Source: an uncultured Cellulophaga sp. (GTDB taxonomy: Bacteria; Bacteroidota; Bacteroidia; Flavobacteriales; Flavobacteriaceae). Taken from it: a stretch of DNA of 64,000 nt. The stretch's first letter is position 1; every line of letters starts with the position of its first letter. The translations under genes were made by a program, and so were the position numbers. A model generated the notes under the pieces. The model did no database searches and was not told the origin of the DNA. It was given only the letters and a program-made list of their open reading frames with translations. Of this stretch, positions 37,987 to 47,629 are shown piece by piece. The stretch spans positions 186,001 through 250,000 of the forward strand of contig CANMEI010000002.1 of assembly GCA_947496695.1 (NCBI GenBank), given 5' to 3'.

Positions 37987-40368
37987 TTACTTTTTAATTT
38001 CATTCATGAGATCTTGATAAGTGAACGAATTTTGAGATACTGTTTCTTCTAATTCATAGCTAATATTAGCTCTAATGGCTTTTAGACCTGATACACCTTG
38101 TAAACCTTCAAGCTCAACTATTTCAACTTTACCCGTAAAATAACCTTTAGATTTTAAGAATTTTATATATCGTAAATATTCTAATTCATCATTTTTCTGT
38201 GAGTATACAATTACCAATTTGCCTGGTTGCGTAATACGCTCTGTTGTTCCTTTTATATATGATTTATCAATTCTTTTTTTGATAATTTCATACCTAGCAT
38301 TATAGGTTCCATCAACATCAAATCTTTTTTCATCCATTCTAAAACGGATAGCCAATGAGCCGTTGTAGACTAACAGTAGTGAAGCTACATCTAAGGGAAC
38401 TGATAATTCTGGCTTTAATGCATAGTGTTTGTTTTCCATCTCACACATTACTTGAAGTTGCCACAAACGTAAATTGCTTAAGTAAAGTGGGTCAAATTTT
38501 TGATCATCAACTATTGATGCTCCAACATACATGTTATGCTCAACACCATCAGTTTTATAACGTTCAAAATAATGTGGAAACATTTTTTGTGCTTCTTTCT
38601 GTTTTTTATCAAGTACAGAAGATAGTTTTTTATTAATTATCATTACACTTTCATCGTAATTTCTACGGTGATCGTAATAAGACTTAGTACCCATATCTAT
38701 ATTTGATTCATAGGCAAGAATCATATGCAATAACTCCTCATCGCCTTGGGCTTTTAAATGCTTAAAAACAGGACTTATTTCATTATGAACAAAAGTGAAA
38801 ACAGCTTGTTCACTATTTGTACTCAATACCTCTTTGACCTCGTCAATGTGATTGTTTGTTCTAAACATCAACTCTTCAAAAACTGGAAGTTTATTTTTCT
38901 CCCAAGCAAAACATAAAACCTTATTAATCTCAGATAGTTGGATCATAATATCACGCTGAATAGCAGTATTACGAGCAACTGATGAATCTTTAATATCTAT
39001 TTGTCCGTAAAGAGGGTAAACTTCTTTAAAAACAATTTCTTTAAAAGATGATTGTCTGCCTTCTATACCATCAATAATGAAACGCTGTGCTTCTTCTCTA
39101 AATTTCCAATATACAGATGAATGAACTGATGTACATTCATTCTGAATAATTGCATCTATTCTGTTTTCTTCCTCCTCAATAGATCGTAATACACCTGTAA
39201 CAATAAAAGGCATAATATCTTCTAATTTATTAGCGTTAACAGAGTTCAATGCATTTTTTTGTTTAGACACTAACTCCAGCACACCTAATAGCTTTCCTTT
39301 ATCTGCAATTGGAGCAAAAATTACACTTTTAATACCTTGCTCGTGTAAATTTCTATAAGGATTTATTCCTCCTGATAATTTATAATATTTTTCAACATCT
39401 GATATTGAAAAATATGAATTCTCATTTAAAAGTTTATTATAGGAAGATTGACAAAGTGAATCTTTACAATTTTCTATTTCTCTGTTATTAAGTATGTAAC
39501 TATCCATACCCAAACCAAAGACTTTCTCAAACTGATCTTTTTTAGCATTATAGGTAACAAAACCCGCCTCTATATCTTGTACACTAAAAAATGATCTAAA
39601 AGTCTCTTGAAAATTTTGCATAAAAGCCTCAGAAGTTCTTTTTTCACTTGCAATAAGACTCGATTTTATCTCTGATATAGCATGTTCATTAGTTACATCA
39701 AACATAGATGATATTACAAAACCCTTACCAATAAAACTTTGAGGTGGTATTTTCTCTTGCCACAATGCTAGATTATCAAAATTTTCTAATAATTCATTAA
39801 CATCATTTTCAGATAAATCTAAAGACTTATCTGTGGGTAAGAACTCCATAAAATCGGCATTATACAAAATTCTATAATGACGCATAACACCATTTTTATC
39901 AGGAATATCATAAAAAAAAGGACGCTTAAAATCTATGTCATAACCATAATACGCATTTAAAATTACTGTACATGTTAATACATACATATGGTGGTTAGGC
40001 AAATCTCTTAATGAAAGGGCAAAAATATCAGTACCTCCAGCATCTTTCAATATTTTTTTAAACCTTTCTGATGAATTAAAAACAATATTATTGTATGGTA
40101 ATGAAGCCGTTTTAATCTCATTATTAGTTAAAACATCTGAAAAAAGATCTTGCAACATTATTTTAATAACACCTTCGTGCTTTTTTAATAAAGTTACATC
40201 AGTAAAACCATCACGCAACTCAGGGTAAGGAGCCTGTGCATCAACAATATACTTTGCTTTTAAAGCAGTAAACTTATCTCCACTTTTAGCCATAACATCA
40301 TAATGCTTTAACAACTTATTAAAGCTTACAAGTAGACTTAACGGAGATTCTAGCTTATCATTCATCAT
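37987..40368 (-). CDS. GAF-domain protein, Bacteroidota-specific, function unknown
   Basis: About 793 residues from ATG 40368 (MMNDKLESPLSLLVSF). The longer frame from 40395 is less likely because a -7 box lies over its start. No signal peptide or membrane segment, so cytoplasmic. A GAF-like sensor fold covers about residues 230-400 (MQNFQETFRSFFSVQDIEAGFVTY, GIKSVIFAPIADKGKLLGVLELVS). The long C-terminal half is helical, ending in a small alpha/beta part (KLVIVYSQ, GKVEIVELEGLQGVSGL). No kinase, cyclase, GGDEF or HTH motif is visible, so it is not an evident partner cyclase for HD-PycTM. It is convergent with that gene. Confidence 0.75.
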   Translation of the reverse strand: MMNDKLESPLSLLVSFNKLLKHYDVMAKSGDKFTALKAKYIVDAQAPYPELRDGFTDVTLLKKHEGVIKIMLQDLFSDVLTNNEIKTASLPYNNIVFNSSERFKKILKDAGGTDIFALSLRDLPNHHMYVLTCTVILNAYYGYDIDFKRPFFYDIPDKNGVMRHYRILYNADFMEFLPTDKSLDLSENDVNELLENFDNLALWQEKIPPQSFIGKGFVISSMFDVTNEHAISEIKSSLIASEKRTSEAFMQNFQETFRSFFSVQDIEAGFVTYNAKKDQFEKVFGLGMDSYILNNREIENCKDSLCQSSYNKLLNENSYFSISDVEKYYKLSGGINPYRNLHEQGIKSVIFAPIADKGKLLGVLELVSKQKNALNSVNANKLEDIMPFIVTGVLRSIEEEENRIDAIIQNECTSVHSSVYWKFREEAQRFIIDGIEGRQSSFKEIVFKEVYPLYGQIDIKDSSVARNTAIQRDIMIQLSEINKVLCFAWEKNKLPVFEELMFRTNNHIDEVKEVLSTNSEQAVFTFVHNEISPVFKHLKAQGDEELLHMILAYESNIDMGTKSYYDHRRNYDESVMIINKKLSSVLDKKQKEAQKMFPHYFERYKTDGVEHNMYVGASIVDDQKFDPLYLSNLRLWQLQVMCEMENKHYALKPELSVPLDVASLLLVYNGSLAIRFRMDEKRFDVDGTYNARYEIIKKRIDKSYIKGTTERITQPGKLVIVYSQKNDELEYLRYIKFLKSKGYFTGKVEIVELEGLQGVSGLKAIRANISYELEETVSQNSFTYQDLMNEIKK

Positions 40369-40392
40369 ACTTATTGGTCGAATTCTAATATA

Positions 40393-40400
40393 CAAAATTA
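40393..40400 (-). promoter_or_regulatory. Candidate -7 box for the GAF-domain gene
   Basis: Minus-strand TAATTTTG matches TAnnTTTG and lies 24 bases before ATG 40368. It overlaps the upstream alternative start at 40395, which is why the shorter form is preferred. Confidence 0.45.
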
Positions 40401-40479
40401 CAAAACAAATTATATAAGTTTATCGATGTATAACACATACATAATTTACTTTTTTAGATATTTACATAAAAAATTAAAA

Positions 40480-41376
40480 ATGGCTTCTAAACACAGGCTA
40501 TCACGTGCATATAAAAATGCCAAAAGAGTACCGTTTGACGACAATTCTAAATGCATACTTTTTAGTGATTGCCATAGGGGCGATAATAGTTTTGCCGATG
40601 ATTTTGCAAATAATAGGAATATTTATTTTCATGCCTTACAGCATTACTTTAAAGAAGGTTTTGATTATTTTGAATTAGGTGACGGCAATGAACTTTGGGA
40701 AAACACTAATTTTAATTCTATTTTTAGCGCACACAAAAATGTTTTTCAACTACTACGTGAATTTCATATTAGAGGTAGATTGCACATGATATGGGGTAAT
40801 CATGATATGGTATATAAAAATGAGAACTATGTTAAACAACAATTACACAGTTATTTTGAACCCATTGAAGGATGTGAAAAAGAACTTTTTGAAGATATAA
40901 AATATAATGAAGCCATTGTTCTTAAACATAAAAATACAGAGCAAGAAATATTTTTAACACACGGGCACCAAGCAGATTGGTGGAATTATACCTTTTGGCG
41001 TTGTGGAAGATTTTTAGTTCGAGTATTATGGAAACCTTTACAAGTTTGGGGTATTGCAGACCCAACAAGTCCTGCAAAAAACTACACTGAACTTATAAAA
41101 ATTGAACGTCGAATTAAAAAATGGATATTACAAAACAAATTATTAATTACTATTGTAGGCCATACACATAGGCCCCGTTTTTCGGAGCCAGGTGATATTC
41201 CTTTTTTTAATGATGGTAGTTGTGTACACCCAAGAAGTATTACTGGTATTGAAATTGAAAATGGTAATATCTCTTTAATAAAATGGCATATTGCAACAAC
41301 CGAAGATGGTACTTTAAGAGTTGTTCGAGTTCTTTTAGAAGGTCCTCAAAAATTAAGCGACTATGCTACTAAATAG
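40480..41376 (+). CDS. Stand-alone calcineurin-like metallophosphoesterase
   Basis: 298 residues from ATG 40480 (A-rich upstream, opening MASKHRLSRAYKNAKRVPF); an ATG at 40426 would add 18 residues. All five metal motifs are present: LFSDCHRGDN, LGDGNELWE, MIWGNHDMVY, LTHGHQADWW and VGHTHRP. No signal peptide, so cytoplasmic. The motif style recalls LpxH/UDP-2,3-diacylglucosamine hydrolases, but the surrounding residues differ and I do not assign that substrate. It is one of three phosphoesterase-fold domains within about 10 kb. Confidence 0.85.
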   Translation: MASKHRLSRAYKNAKRVPFDDNSKCILFSDCHRGDNSFADDFANNRNIYFHALQHYFKEGFDYFELGDGNELWENTNFNSIFSAHKNVFQLLREFHIRGRLHMIWGNHDMVYKNENYVKQQLHSYFEPIEGCEKELFEDIKYNEAIVLKHKNTEQEIFLTHGHQADWWNYTFWRCGRFLVRVLWKPLQVWGIADPTSPAKNYTELIKIERRIKKWILQNKLLITIVGHTHRPRFSEPGDIPFFNDGSCVHPRSITGIEIENGNISLIKWHIATTEDGTLRVVRVLLEGPQKLSDYATK

Positions 41377-41377
41377 A

Positions 41378-41806
41378 TTAGTTAAGTATAGTTCCATCTT
41401 TAGTAAACATGATATCCTTTTTCTTTTTTTCTTTAGATATTTCTACATCATAATAAAAACCTTTGCTATTATGCTCTACTTCTTCTACCTCAATTACTTT
41501 ATGATCATCAAACTCTGTTTCTAATATTTCTTTTATCACCTCAGGCAAATCATCTTCATCAATACTATTTTCGGTTTCAACCCATTTGCCTTGTGGTGTA
41601 AAATCAGCCCTAAGATCTTTTCCGTCTTTTTTAAATTTTGCTTCAAAATTCTCATTCTTGTCTTTACCCCAATCTGGTTCTTTTTCATTCGGATATTTCG
41701 CTTCAAAACTAGCTTTAACAGCTTTAGGAACATCTTCATTTTTATATTGACAACTCATATAAGCCATTGTAATAAACATTGTTAAAAATAATACACTAAT
41801 TCTCAT
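41378..41806 (-). CDS. PepSY-like small lipoprotein
   Basis: 142 residues, lipoprotein signal VLFLTMFITMAYMSC. The mature part has two PepSY-like repeats: PKAVKASFEAKYPNEKEPDW followed by FEAKFKKDGKDLRADFTPQG, and LPEVIKEILETEFDDHKVIEVE followed by YYDVEISKE. Such periplasmic BLIP/PepSY-like proteins are common in Bacteroidota and usually lack a known ligand. It is convergent with the phosphoesterase gene, separated by one base. The overlapping plus-strand reading frames are shadows. Confidence 0.78.
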   Translation of the reverse strand: MRISVLFLTMFITMAYMSCQYKNEDVPKAVKASFEAKYPNEKEPDWGKDKNENFEAKFKKDGKDLRADFTPQGKWVETENSIDEDDLPEVIKEILETEFDDHKVIEVEEVEHNSKGFYYDVEISKEKKKKDIMFTKDGTILN

Positions 41807-42027
41807 GTTACCTTTTTATAATTTACAAGCACGAAATAAATTAAAACAAAGAGTAATCTTTAGCGCTAAAAAAAAGAATACTATCGCAATAACATTGTGT
41901 TTTAAAAAAAAATGTTTTTCACACTTATATTCGTAATACAAACTAAGGTTTAAGAAAATATTTTTTATGAAGTTTTTCATTATTTCTACTTCATCATAAA
42001 ATCAATAATTAGAAATAACAAGCCAAC

Positions 42028-45000
42028 ATGACGCAAAAAAATCGAAAATCAAGCAGTTTAAAATTTCTTATTTATTCTAGCATTACAATTCTATTAATGT
42101 TATTAATAAATGGTTGTGCAACTTTCAAATTGCAAGAAAATAAAGCATTTATCAACAAAACAACCTCTAATAAAAAAGTGAAACATACTTTTTATATTGC
42201 CGGAGGTATGGGTGATCTAGTAAATGGCAAACCTAATGCTATACAAGCTTTAAAAAAAGAGCTAACAAGTGCTACTAAAAATAGCACACTCCTTTTTACA
42301 GGTGACAATATTAGTCACTATGAAAATAATTGGGAAAACGATAAAAAACTTATAAGAGAAGAAGTTGCCCTTACTACTAATTTTAAAGGCGAAACTATTT
42401 TTATACCTGGCAACAATGAATGGAAAAGTTACAATACTAGAGATGTTGAAAAAGTTGAAGATTTTTTAAAAGAATTTGATTCGAAGGATATTAAATTCTT
42501 TCCTAAAAATGCGTGCCCGGTAGAACATAAAGTTATAAATGATGATTTAGATTTAATTTTGATTGATTCAAAATGGTTCATATCAAAATGGTCTCGCTTA
42601 GAAAACATAAACAAAAAATGTTCTGACATTAATACGAGAAGACGCTTTTTAGAAGAAGTTGAAGGATATATAAATGATGGCCAAGGAAAAAATATTGTTA
42701 TAGCAATGCATCATCCTATTTTTAGTAATGGTAAATATGCTGGTAAAGAATCGTTTAAAACACACATGACCCCTGCTCCAATAATTGGAACAATTATAAA
42801 TACTGCAAGTGAATTTGGCGGATTTTCATCTGATGATTTAATGTCAAGACGTTATGAGTTTTTAAGAATGTTAATGAGTTCATTAGCAAAAGCATCTGAC
42901 AGAATTACTTTTGTTTCTGGTCACGAAGAAAGTTTACAATACTTAACTGGCGGAAATATTCATCAAATTATTGCAGGTTCACTAACCCATAATACTGCAA
43001 CTAAAAGAACGGAAGATAAAATAAATGCTATAGGTGGTACTTTAAGTTATGAAGGTGAATTTACTTACGGAAAAAAAGGGTTTGCTAAATTGGTTTATTT
43101 TGAAGACGGCTCTTCTCAAGTAACTTTTATCACTGGTTCTAAAGAAAAAAATAGTCTTACCATACTTCCTGAATTTTTAAAAGATACGACTAAAGGCACT
43201 TATACTAAAGTAAACAACAAAACTATAGATAAAAGCATTTTAAGTGAGCCTGAAAAAATTAACAAAACTGGGTTTTATAAATTTTTATGGGGAGAACGGT
43301 ATAGAACTTATTTTGGAAAATCTGTTACTGCAAAAGTAGCTTTATTAGACACACTTTACGGTGGCCTAAAGGTAACTAAAAAAGGTGGCGGACATCAATC
43401 TTACTCTATTCGCTTAGAAGATAAAGATGGTAAAGAGTACGCAATGCGTTCATTAAAAAAAGATGCTTTGAAGTATTTAAAATTTATAATTAAAGGTGTT
43501 GCTTATGATGAAAATGATTATAGAAATACTTGGACCGAAGAAACTATATCAGACTTTTTTACTACTGCCCACCCGTATATGCAATTGGTTATAAACCCAC
43601 TAGCTAAAGCTATAAATGTTAATCACTCAAGTCCCGAATTATTTTACATTCCTAAACAAAAAGAATTAGGCAATTTAAACAGTGTATTTGGCGATGAACT
43701 TTACTTTATTGAAGAAAGACCCTCTGACGAACAACTTAATTACAAAGGGTACAAAAGAGACATAGATGAAGCAGGAGAAATAAAAGATTTTGAGAGCACA
43801 ACAGATATGTTAGAAAAAATTAAAAGTGATGAATCATACACTGTAGACCAACGTGCTTACATTAAAGCTAGAATATTTGACATGTTAATTGGTGATTGGG
43901 ATAGGCATGAAGATCAATGGAGATGGGTAGAATATGAAACTAATGACGGCCACAAAGAATTTCAACCCGTACCAAGAGATAGAGATAACGCCTTCCCGAA
44001 ATTTGATGGTAATGCCATGAAAATAGTAAAATTATTTGTTCCCAATAGTCGCATGTGGCAATCTTATGGTCCTGATATAAAAGATGTAAAATGGTTAAAC
44101 AATAACGGTAATAGCTTAGACAGAGCTATTTTAACCAAATACGATGCTAAAATTTGGGAAGAAGAAGCAAAATATATTCAAGAACATTTAAATGAAACTA
44201 TAATTGATGCCGCTTTTAAAAATTTACCCGTTGAAGTTCAAGATTCAACTTCAACAGAAATTCGTGAAAGTTTAAAATTAAGACTTATGACTTTACAGTC
44301 AGATGCAAAAGCGTACAGCAAATATCTTGACAAAATGATCTCTTTGCACGGTACTGAAAAAGATGACAAGTTTGAAATAACTAGAATGCCAAACGGAAAA
44401 ACAAAAGTTGTTATTAAAAGAATACTTTCTGATGAAAAAAACCCAGTAATATTTGAACGTACATTTAATAAAAAAGATACTAAAGAACTTTGGATTTATG
44501 GCTTAGGTGATGATGATGTTTTTGAGGTAACAGGCAATGCGCAAAATGCAATATTCATTCGGTTTATTGGTGGTTACGGAGATGACAAATTTATAATAGA
44601 AGATAAAAAAGCACTAAAGGTATACGATTGGCAACATGAAAAAATAAAGTTTGAAGGTAAAAAGCCTGCAACACAACTAACTAACATTTATAACACTAAC
44701 ACCTACCATTGGCGCTATTTTAAAGAAAATAGCAACATGTTAGTTCCTAATTTAGGTTTTAGAACTGACGATGGTTTGTACTTAGGCGCTACTAATGTTT
44801 TTAAAAATAATGGTTTTAATCGTGATGATTTTAGGCAGAAACACACCATAATTGCCAATTATTATTTCGGCTTTAAAGCATTAGAACTTTCTTATGATGG
44901 TGAATTCGCAAATATATTTCCCGGATGGAATTTTGTTATAAATGCTTACCATACTAATGATAAATTTACGAATAACTTTTTTGGTATTGGTAACGAAACC

Positions 45001-45753
45001 AGAAACCTTGATAGTGATTTAGGTAAAGATTACAACAGAGCGCGTATTGAAATGACAAAAGTTGATGCTGGTATAACTTTCCATACTTTAAAAATAAAAA
45101 CGCTATTTGAATCATATAAAGTAACCGAAATGGATAACCGATACTTTAACTCCAGCAACCTGAGTGAAGATTTATTTGACAAACAAAAATATATTGGCAC
45201 TTCTGTTGAGGCATATTATGATAATGATGATTCTAAAGATTTTCCATCAAAAGCAATTATGTTTGGTTTAAATGCTGGTTATAAATTAAATACAAGAATA
45301 AATGATAACCAATTTGGATATGCAACATTTAAAGCAGGTTTAACACATAAATTAATACCATCTGGCGATGTAACATTAAGTACCAAAGCCGAGATAAGCA
45401 CAACAATGGGCGATACTTATTTCTTTTACAACATGCCTTCTATTGGTGGTAATAATGGATTGAGAGGTTTTAGAGATGAGCGCTTTACAGGTAAAACTTA
45501 TTTTTACCAATCTACTGACTTAAGGTGGCGAGTTAAAAAATATATGACTTTAGTAGCACCTATAACTCTTGGAGTTTATGGCGGTTTTGATTACGGTAGA
45601 GTTTGGAACCCAAATGAAGATTCAAATATATGGCACACATCTAAAGGTGTAGGCTTATGGGCTAGTGGTTATAATTTTTTATCACTAAATCTTGGTTATT
45701 TTAATTCTTCAGAAGGAAATATGGTGCAATTCGGGTTTGGATTTGATTTTTAG
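42028..45753 (+). CDS. Lipoprotein fusion: degraded phosphoesterase + kinase-like domain + Omp85-type beta-barrel (paralogue 2)
   Basis: 1241 residues, collinear with paralogue 1. Lipoprotein signal with Cys30 (LLINGC). In the phosphoesterase domain, GDN (92-94) and MHHPIFS (228-229) are kept, but the first metal Asp is lost (AGGMGD at 58-63 against LMGDAG), GNHD has become GNNE (128-131) and HEH has become HEE (299-301), so it is probably not an active phosphatase. The kinase-like motifs are kept: GGGHQSYSIRLED (453-465), YAMRSLKK (K478), YFIEERP, GDWDRHEDQW (622-631) and PVPRDRDNAF (DRD 651-653). The barrel again has GLRGFRDERF and GGFDYGRVW. Predicted outer-membrane anchored pseudophosphatase/kinase-like protein; function is inferred only. 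Confidence 0.75.
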   Translation: MTQKNRKSSSLKFLIYSSITILLMLLINGCATFKLQENKAFINKTTSNKKVKHTFYIAGGMGDLVNGKPNAIQALKKELTSATKNSTLLFTGDNISHYENNWENDKKLIREEVALTTNFKGETIFIPGNNEWKSYNTRDVEKVEDFLKEFDSKDIKFFPKNACPVEHKVINDDLDLILIDSKWFISKWSRLENINKKCSDINTRRRFLEEVEGYINDGQGKNIVIAMHHPIFSNGKYAGKESFKTHMTPAPIIGTIINTASEFGGFSSDDLMSRRYEFLRMLMSSLAKASDRITFVSGHEESLQYLTGGNIHQIIAGSLTHNTATKRTEDKINAIGGTLSYEGEFTYGKKGFAKLVYFEDGSSQVTFITGSKEKNSLTILPEFLKDTTKGTYTKVNNKTIDKSILSEPEKINKTGFYKFLWGERYRTYFGKSVTAKVALLDTLYGGLKVTKKGGGHQSYSIRLEDKDGKEYAMRSLKKDALKYLKFIIKGVAYDENDYRNTWTEETISDFFTTAHPYMQLVINPLAKAINVNHSSPELFYIPKQKELGNLNSVFGDELYFIEERPSDEQLNYKGYKRDIDEAGEIKDFESTTDMLEKIKSDESYTVDQRAYIKARIFDMLIGDWDRHEDQWRWVEYETNDGHKEFQPVPRDRDNAFPKFDGNAMKIVKLFVPNSRMWQSYGPDIKDVKWLNNNGNSLDRAILTKYDAKIWEEEAKYIQEHLNETIIDAAFKNLPVEVQDSTSTEIRESLKLRLMTLQSDAKAYSKYLDKMISLHGTEKDDKFEITRMPNGKTKVVIKRILSDEKNPVIFERTFNKKDTKELWIYGLGDDDVFEVTGNAQNAIFIRFIGGYGDDKFIIEDKKALKVYDWQHEKIKFEGKKPATQLTNIYNTNTYHWRYFKENSNMLVPNLGFRTDDGLYLGATNVFKNNGFNRDDFRQKHTIIANYYFGFKALELSYDGEFANIFPGWNFVINAYHTNDKFTNNFFGIGNETRNLDSDLGKDYNRARIEMTKVDAGITFHTLKIKTLFESYKVTEMDNRYFNSSNLSEDLFDKQKYIGTSVEAYYDNDDSKDFPSKAIMFGLNAGYKLNTRINDNQFGYATFKAGLTHKLIPSGDVTLSTKAEISTTMGDTYFFYNMPSIGGNNGLRGFRDERFTGKTYFYQSTDLRWRVKKYMTLVAPITLGVYGGFDYGRVWNPNEDSNIWHTSKGVGLWASGYNFLSLNLGYFNSSEGNMVQFGFGFDF

Positions 45754-45823
45754 CAGTCTATATTAAAATTTTAAATAGGTATTGATTTTGATTAATTTAG
45801 CACTTTATTAATAAAACACTACC

Positions 45824-46477
45824 ATGTTAAAAAAATCAATTACACTTATTTTAATTGCGATCACAATATCTTCTTGTTGGAAAAACAAAAGTCCTGAAGA
45901 CTTGATACGGTTAAAACAAAAATTCAAATCACAAGTATCAACTTTTGAAAACAAAAAAGAGAATGCTAATAAGATTGTAAATTCAGGTTTAGAATCTTTA
46001 TCTTCATTAAAAAGTGCTTTAGAAGATACAAAAAATGAAGACAAAGAGTTTGCTAAAGTTTATGGTGACTGGGAAAAAGTAAATAAAAAAGTAGAAAACC
46101 TGAATAAGGAATATGAAGATTTAAAAACAAAAGCGTCAAACCTATTCAGTGCCATGGAAAAGCAAACAAACAGTTTAAGTGATGAAACTAGCAAAAAAAC
46201 ACTCTTAAAAGCAATTGATAAAGCAAAAACTAAATATAATGGTACGTTAGCAAATACATCTGAAGCAATTGGAAAATTACGACTATTACATGGTGATGCT
46301 GTTGAGGTTATAAAAGCATTAGAAGTTGCCGCTGCATTAAACTCTTTTGACAATATTAATGACCAAATGAAAAATATTGAAGGGCGTGTTGATGGTATTA
46401 TGCAAGAGCTTAATATTGCAGTAGTTGAGAGTAAAAAATTATACGAAAAGAAAATTACAGAACTTGACCAGGAATAA
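45824..46477 (+). CDS. Coiled-coil lipoprotein, function unknown
   Basis: 217 residues. N-terminal LTLILIAITISSC-type lipoprotein signal (Cys at 18), then a Lys/Glu-rich, almost wholly helical mature part with heptad-like spacing (DLIRLKQKFKSQVSTFENKK and KKVENLNKEYEDLKTKASNL). No catalytic motif recognised. It is 70 bases after paralogue 2 in the same orientation and may be cotranscribed. Probably a periplasmic, membrane-tethered spacer or scaffold protein. Confidence 0.7.
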   Translation: MLKKSITLILIAITISSCWKNKSPEDLIRLKQKFKSQVSTFENKKENANKIVNSGLESLSSLKSALEDTKNEDKEFAKVYGDWEKVNKKVENLNKEYEDLKTKASNLFSAMEKQTNSLSDETSKKTLLKAIDKAKTKYNGTLANTSEAIGKLRLLHGDAVEVIKALEVAAALNSFDNINDQMKNIEGRVDGIMQELNIAVVESKKLYEKKITELDQE

Positions 46478-46555
46478 CTTAAATTATTTTAACAACACTT
46501 TAAATTTTCAATGGCAAGGTATTTGTTACATTTACAAGTAGTTAACAACTAACCT

Positions 46556-47209
46556 ATGATGCGGATTATTGGCTTATTATTTTGTTTTTTTATTTTTGAA
46601 TTTGGTTTTGCTCAATATGACACTCCTAAAACTCAAACATTAAAAATACAAGGAAACGAAGAAACTTCTAACTTGAGTCTTTTACCTGAAAAGAAAAAAG
46701 GTCTCTCTTTAAACATGCCAGATTTATTAGAAAAAAAAGACCCACAAAAGCTAAAAGATTCTTTAGATCCTAAAATTTCAATGTTGCCAAATAAAGATTT
46801 AGTGCAAGCAGGTGAAGATTTAGTATTAGATGCCAAAGTAAAAGGAATGTTTGAAGGTAGCCCTACCAAACATTTTCCCGATATGTATTTAGGTGATGTA
46901 AAAAGTAGTGGTAATTTTATCGGTATTGTTTGTCGTGATCACCAATATGTAGATGGTGATCTTATAGAAATAACCGTTAATGGTGTAGTTGTTGAACCTA
47001 AAATGTTTTTAACAGGTGCGTTCAAAGGGGTAAATGTTGATTTAAAAGAAGGATTTAACCGTGTAGAATTCAAAGCATTAAATGAAGGTTCTTCTAGCCC
47101 CAATACTGCTCAAATAAATGCATACGATGATAAAGGGAAATTAATTTTCGCTAACCAATGGACTTTATCTGCTGGTTCTAAAGCTACTTTTATTGTTACT
47201 AAAGAGTAG
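46556..47209 (+). CDS. Secreted protein of unknown function
   Basis: 217 residues with a signal peptide (IIGLLFCFFIFEFGFAQ). A Lys/Asp-rich, low-complexity middle (LPEKKKGLSLNMPDLLEKKD) leads to a C-terminal beta-rich domain (FIGIVCRDHQYVDGDLIEIT, VNGVVVEPKMFL, LKEGFNRVEFKALNEG) resembling an Ig-like fold. No T9SS sorting domain or lipobox. The form is familiar from flavobacterial genomes but I do not know a function. Starts 79 bases after the coiled-coil lipoprotein. Confidence 0.7.
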   Translation: MMRIIGLLFCFFIFEFGFAQYDTPKTQTLKIQGNEETSNLSLLPEKKKGLSLNMPDLLEKKDPQKLKDSLDPKISMLPNKDLVQAGEDLVLDAKVKGMFEGSPTKHFPDMYLGDVKSSGNFIGIVCRDHQYVDGDLIEITVNGVVVEPKMFLTGAFKGVNVDLKEGFNRVEFKALNEGSSSPNTAQINAYDDKGKLIFANQWTLSAGSKATFIVTKE

Positions 47210-47629
47210 TTCTTTTATGGAGTTATGTATTTTTTACTTAACATTGATACATTCATTTTATTGTAATTAACTTTAATCACAAATATCTTTAATTCTACAT
47301 TAAGTTGTAAAATAAAAAACACCTTCTATTTTAAATAAAATTATAGTAAAAAATACTTTTACGAATACGCACTACATGCTGTTTTATTTAAAATCACATC
47401 TTTTTTTTCTTACAAAAAAACACATAAATATTTATTGAGATTTTTATAGAACAGAGTATATTTCTTACATAAGCATTTATTTTCTACGCTATATTAACAT
47501 TAATCGCTGTCATTTAAAAAATACAAAATTATCACTATGATAATTACTATTCATTAAAAATACACATTTGTAAGAAAAATAGTTATTTTTTTATGAAATT
47601 AATTTTTTTTAAAAATTTTATTGTTATTA
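47210..47629. other. AT-rich intergenic region without recognisable gene
   Basis: The stretch between the secreted-protein stop and the operator upstream of the PL7 gene is very AT-rich with many short A and T tracts. I see no open frame of convincing size, no tRNA-like structure and no strong terminator. The poly-A/T tracts could bend DNA near the downstream operator. Confidence 0.6.

Noticed and set aside
36767..40368. A complete Pycsar or CBASS-type defence operon around HD-PycTM
   Set aside because: The neighbouring genes show no cyclase motif, the GAF gene is convergent rather than co-directional, and no other defence gene is present. Only the effector-type domain is supported.
40480..41376. 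LpxH (UDP-2,3-diacylglucosamine hydrolase)
   Set aside because: The five phosphoesterase motifs fit the superfamily, but the segments around them and the length differ from LpxH and no lipid A genes are adjacent.
41536..41785. Open frames overlapping the PepSY-like lipoprotein gene on both strands
   Set aside because: Lys-rich and Phe/Ile-rich translations with no signals; they are products of the AT-rich reading of the real gene.
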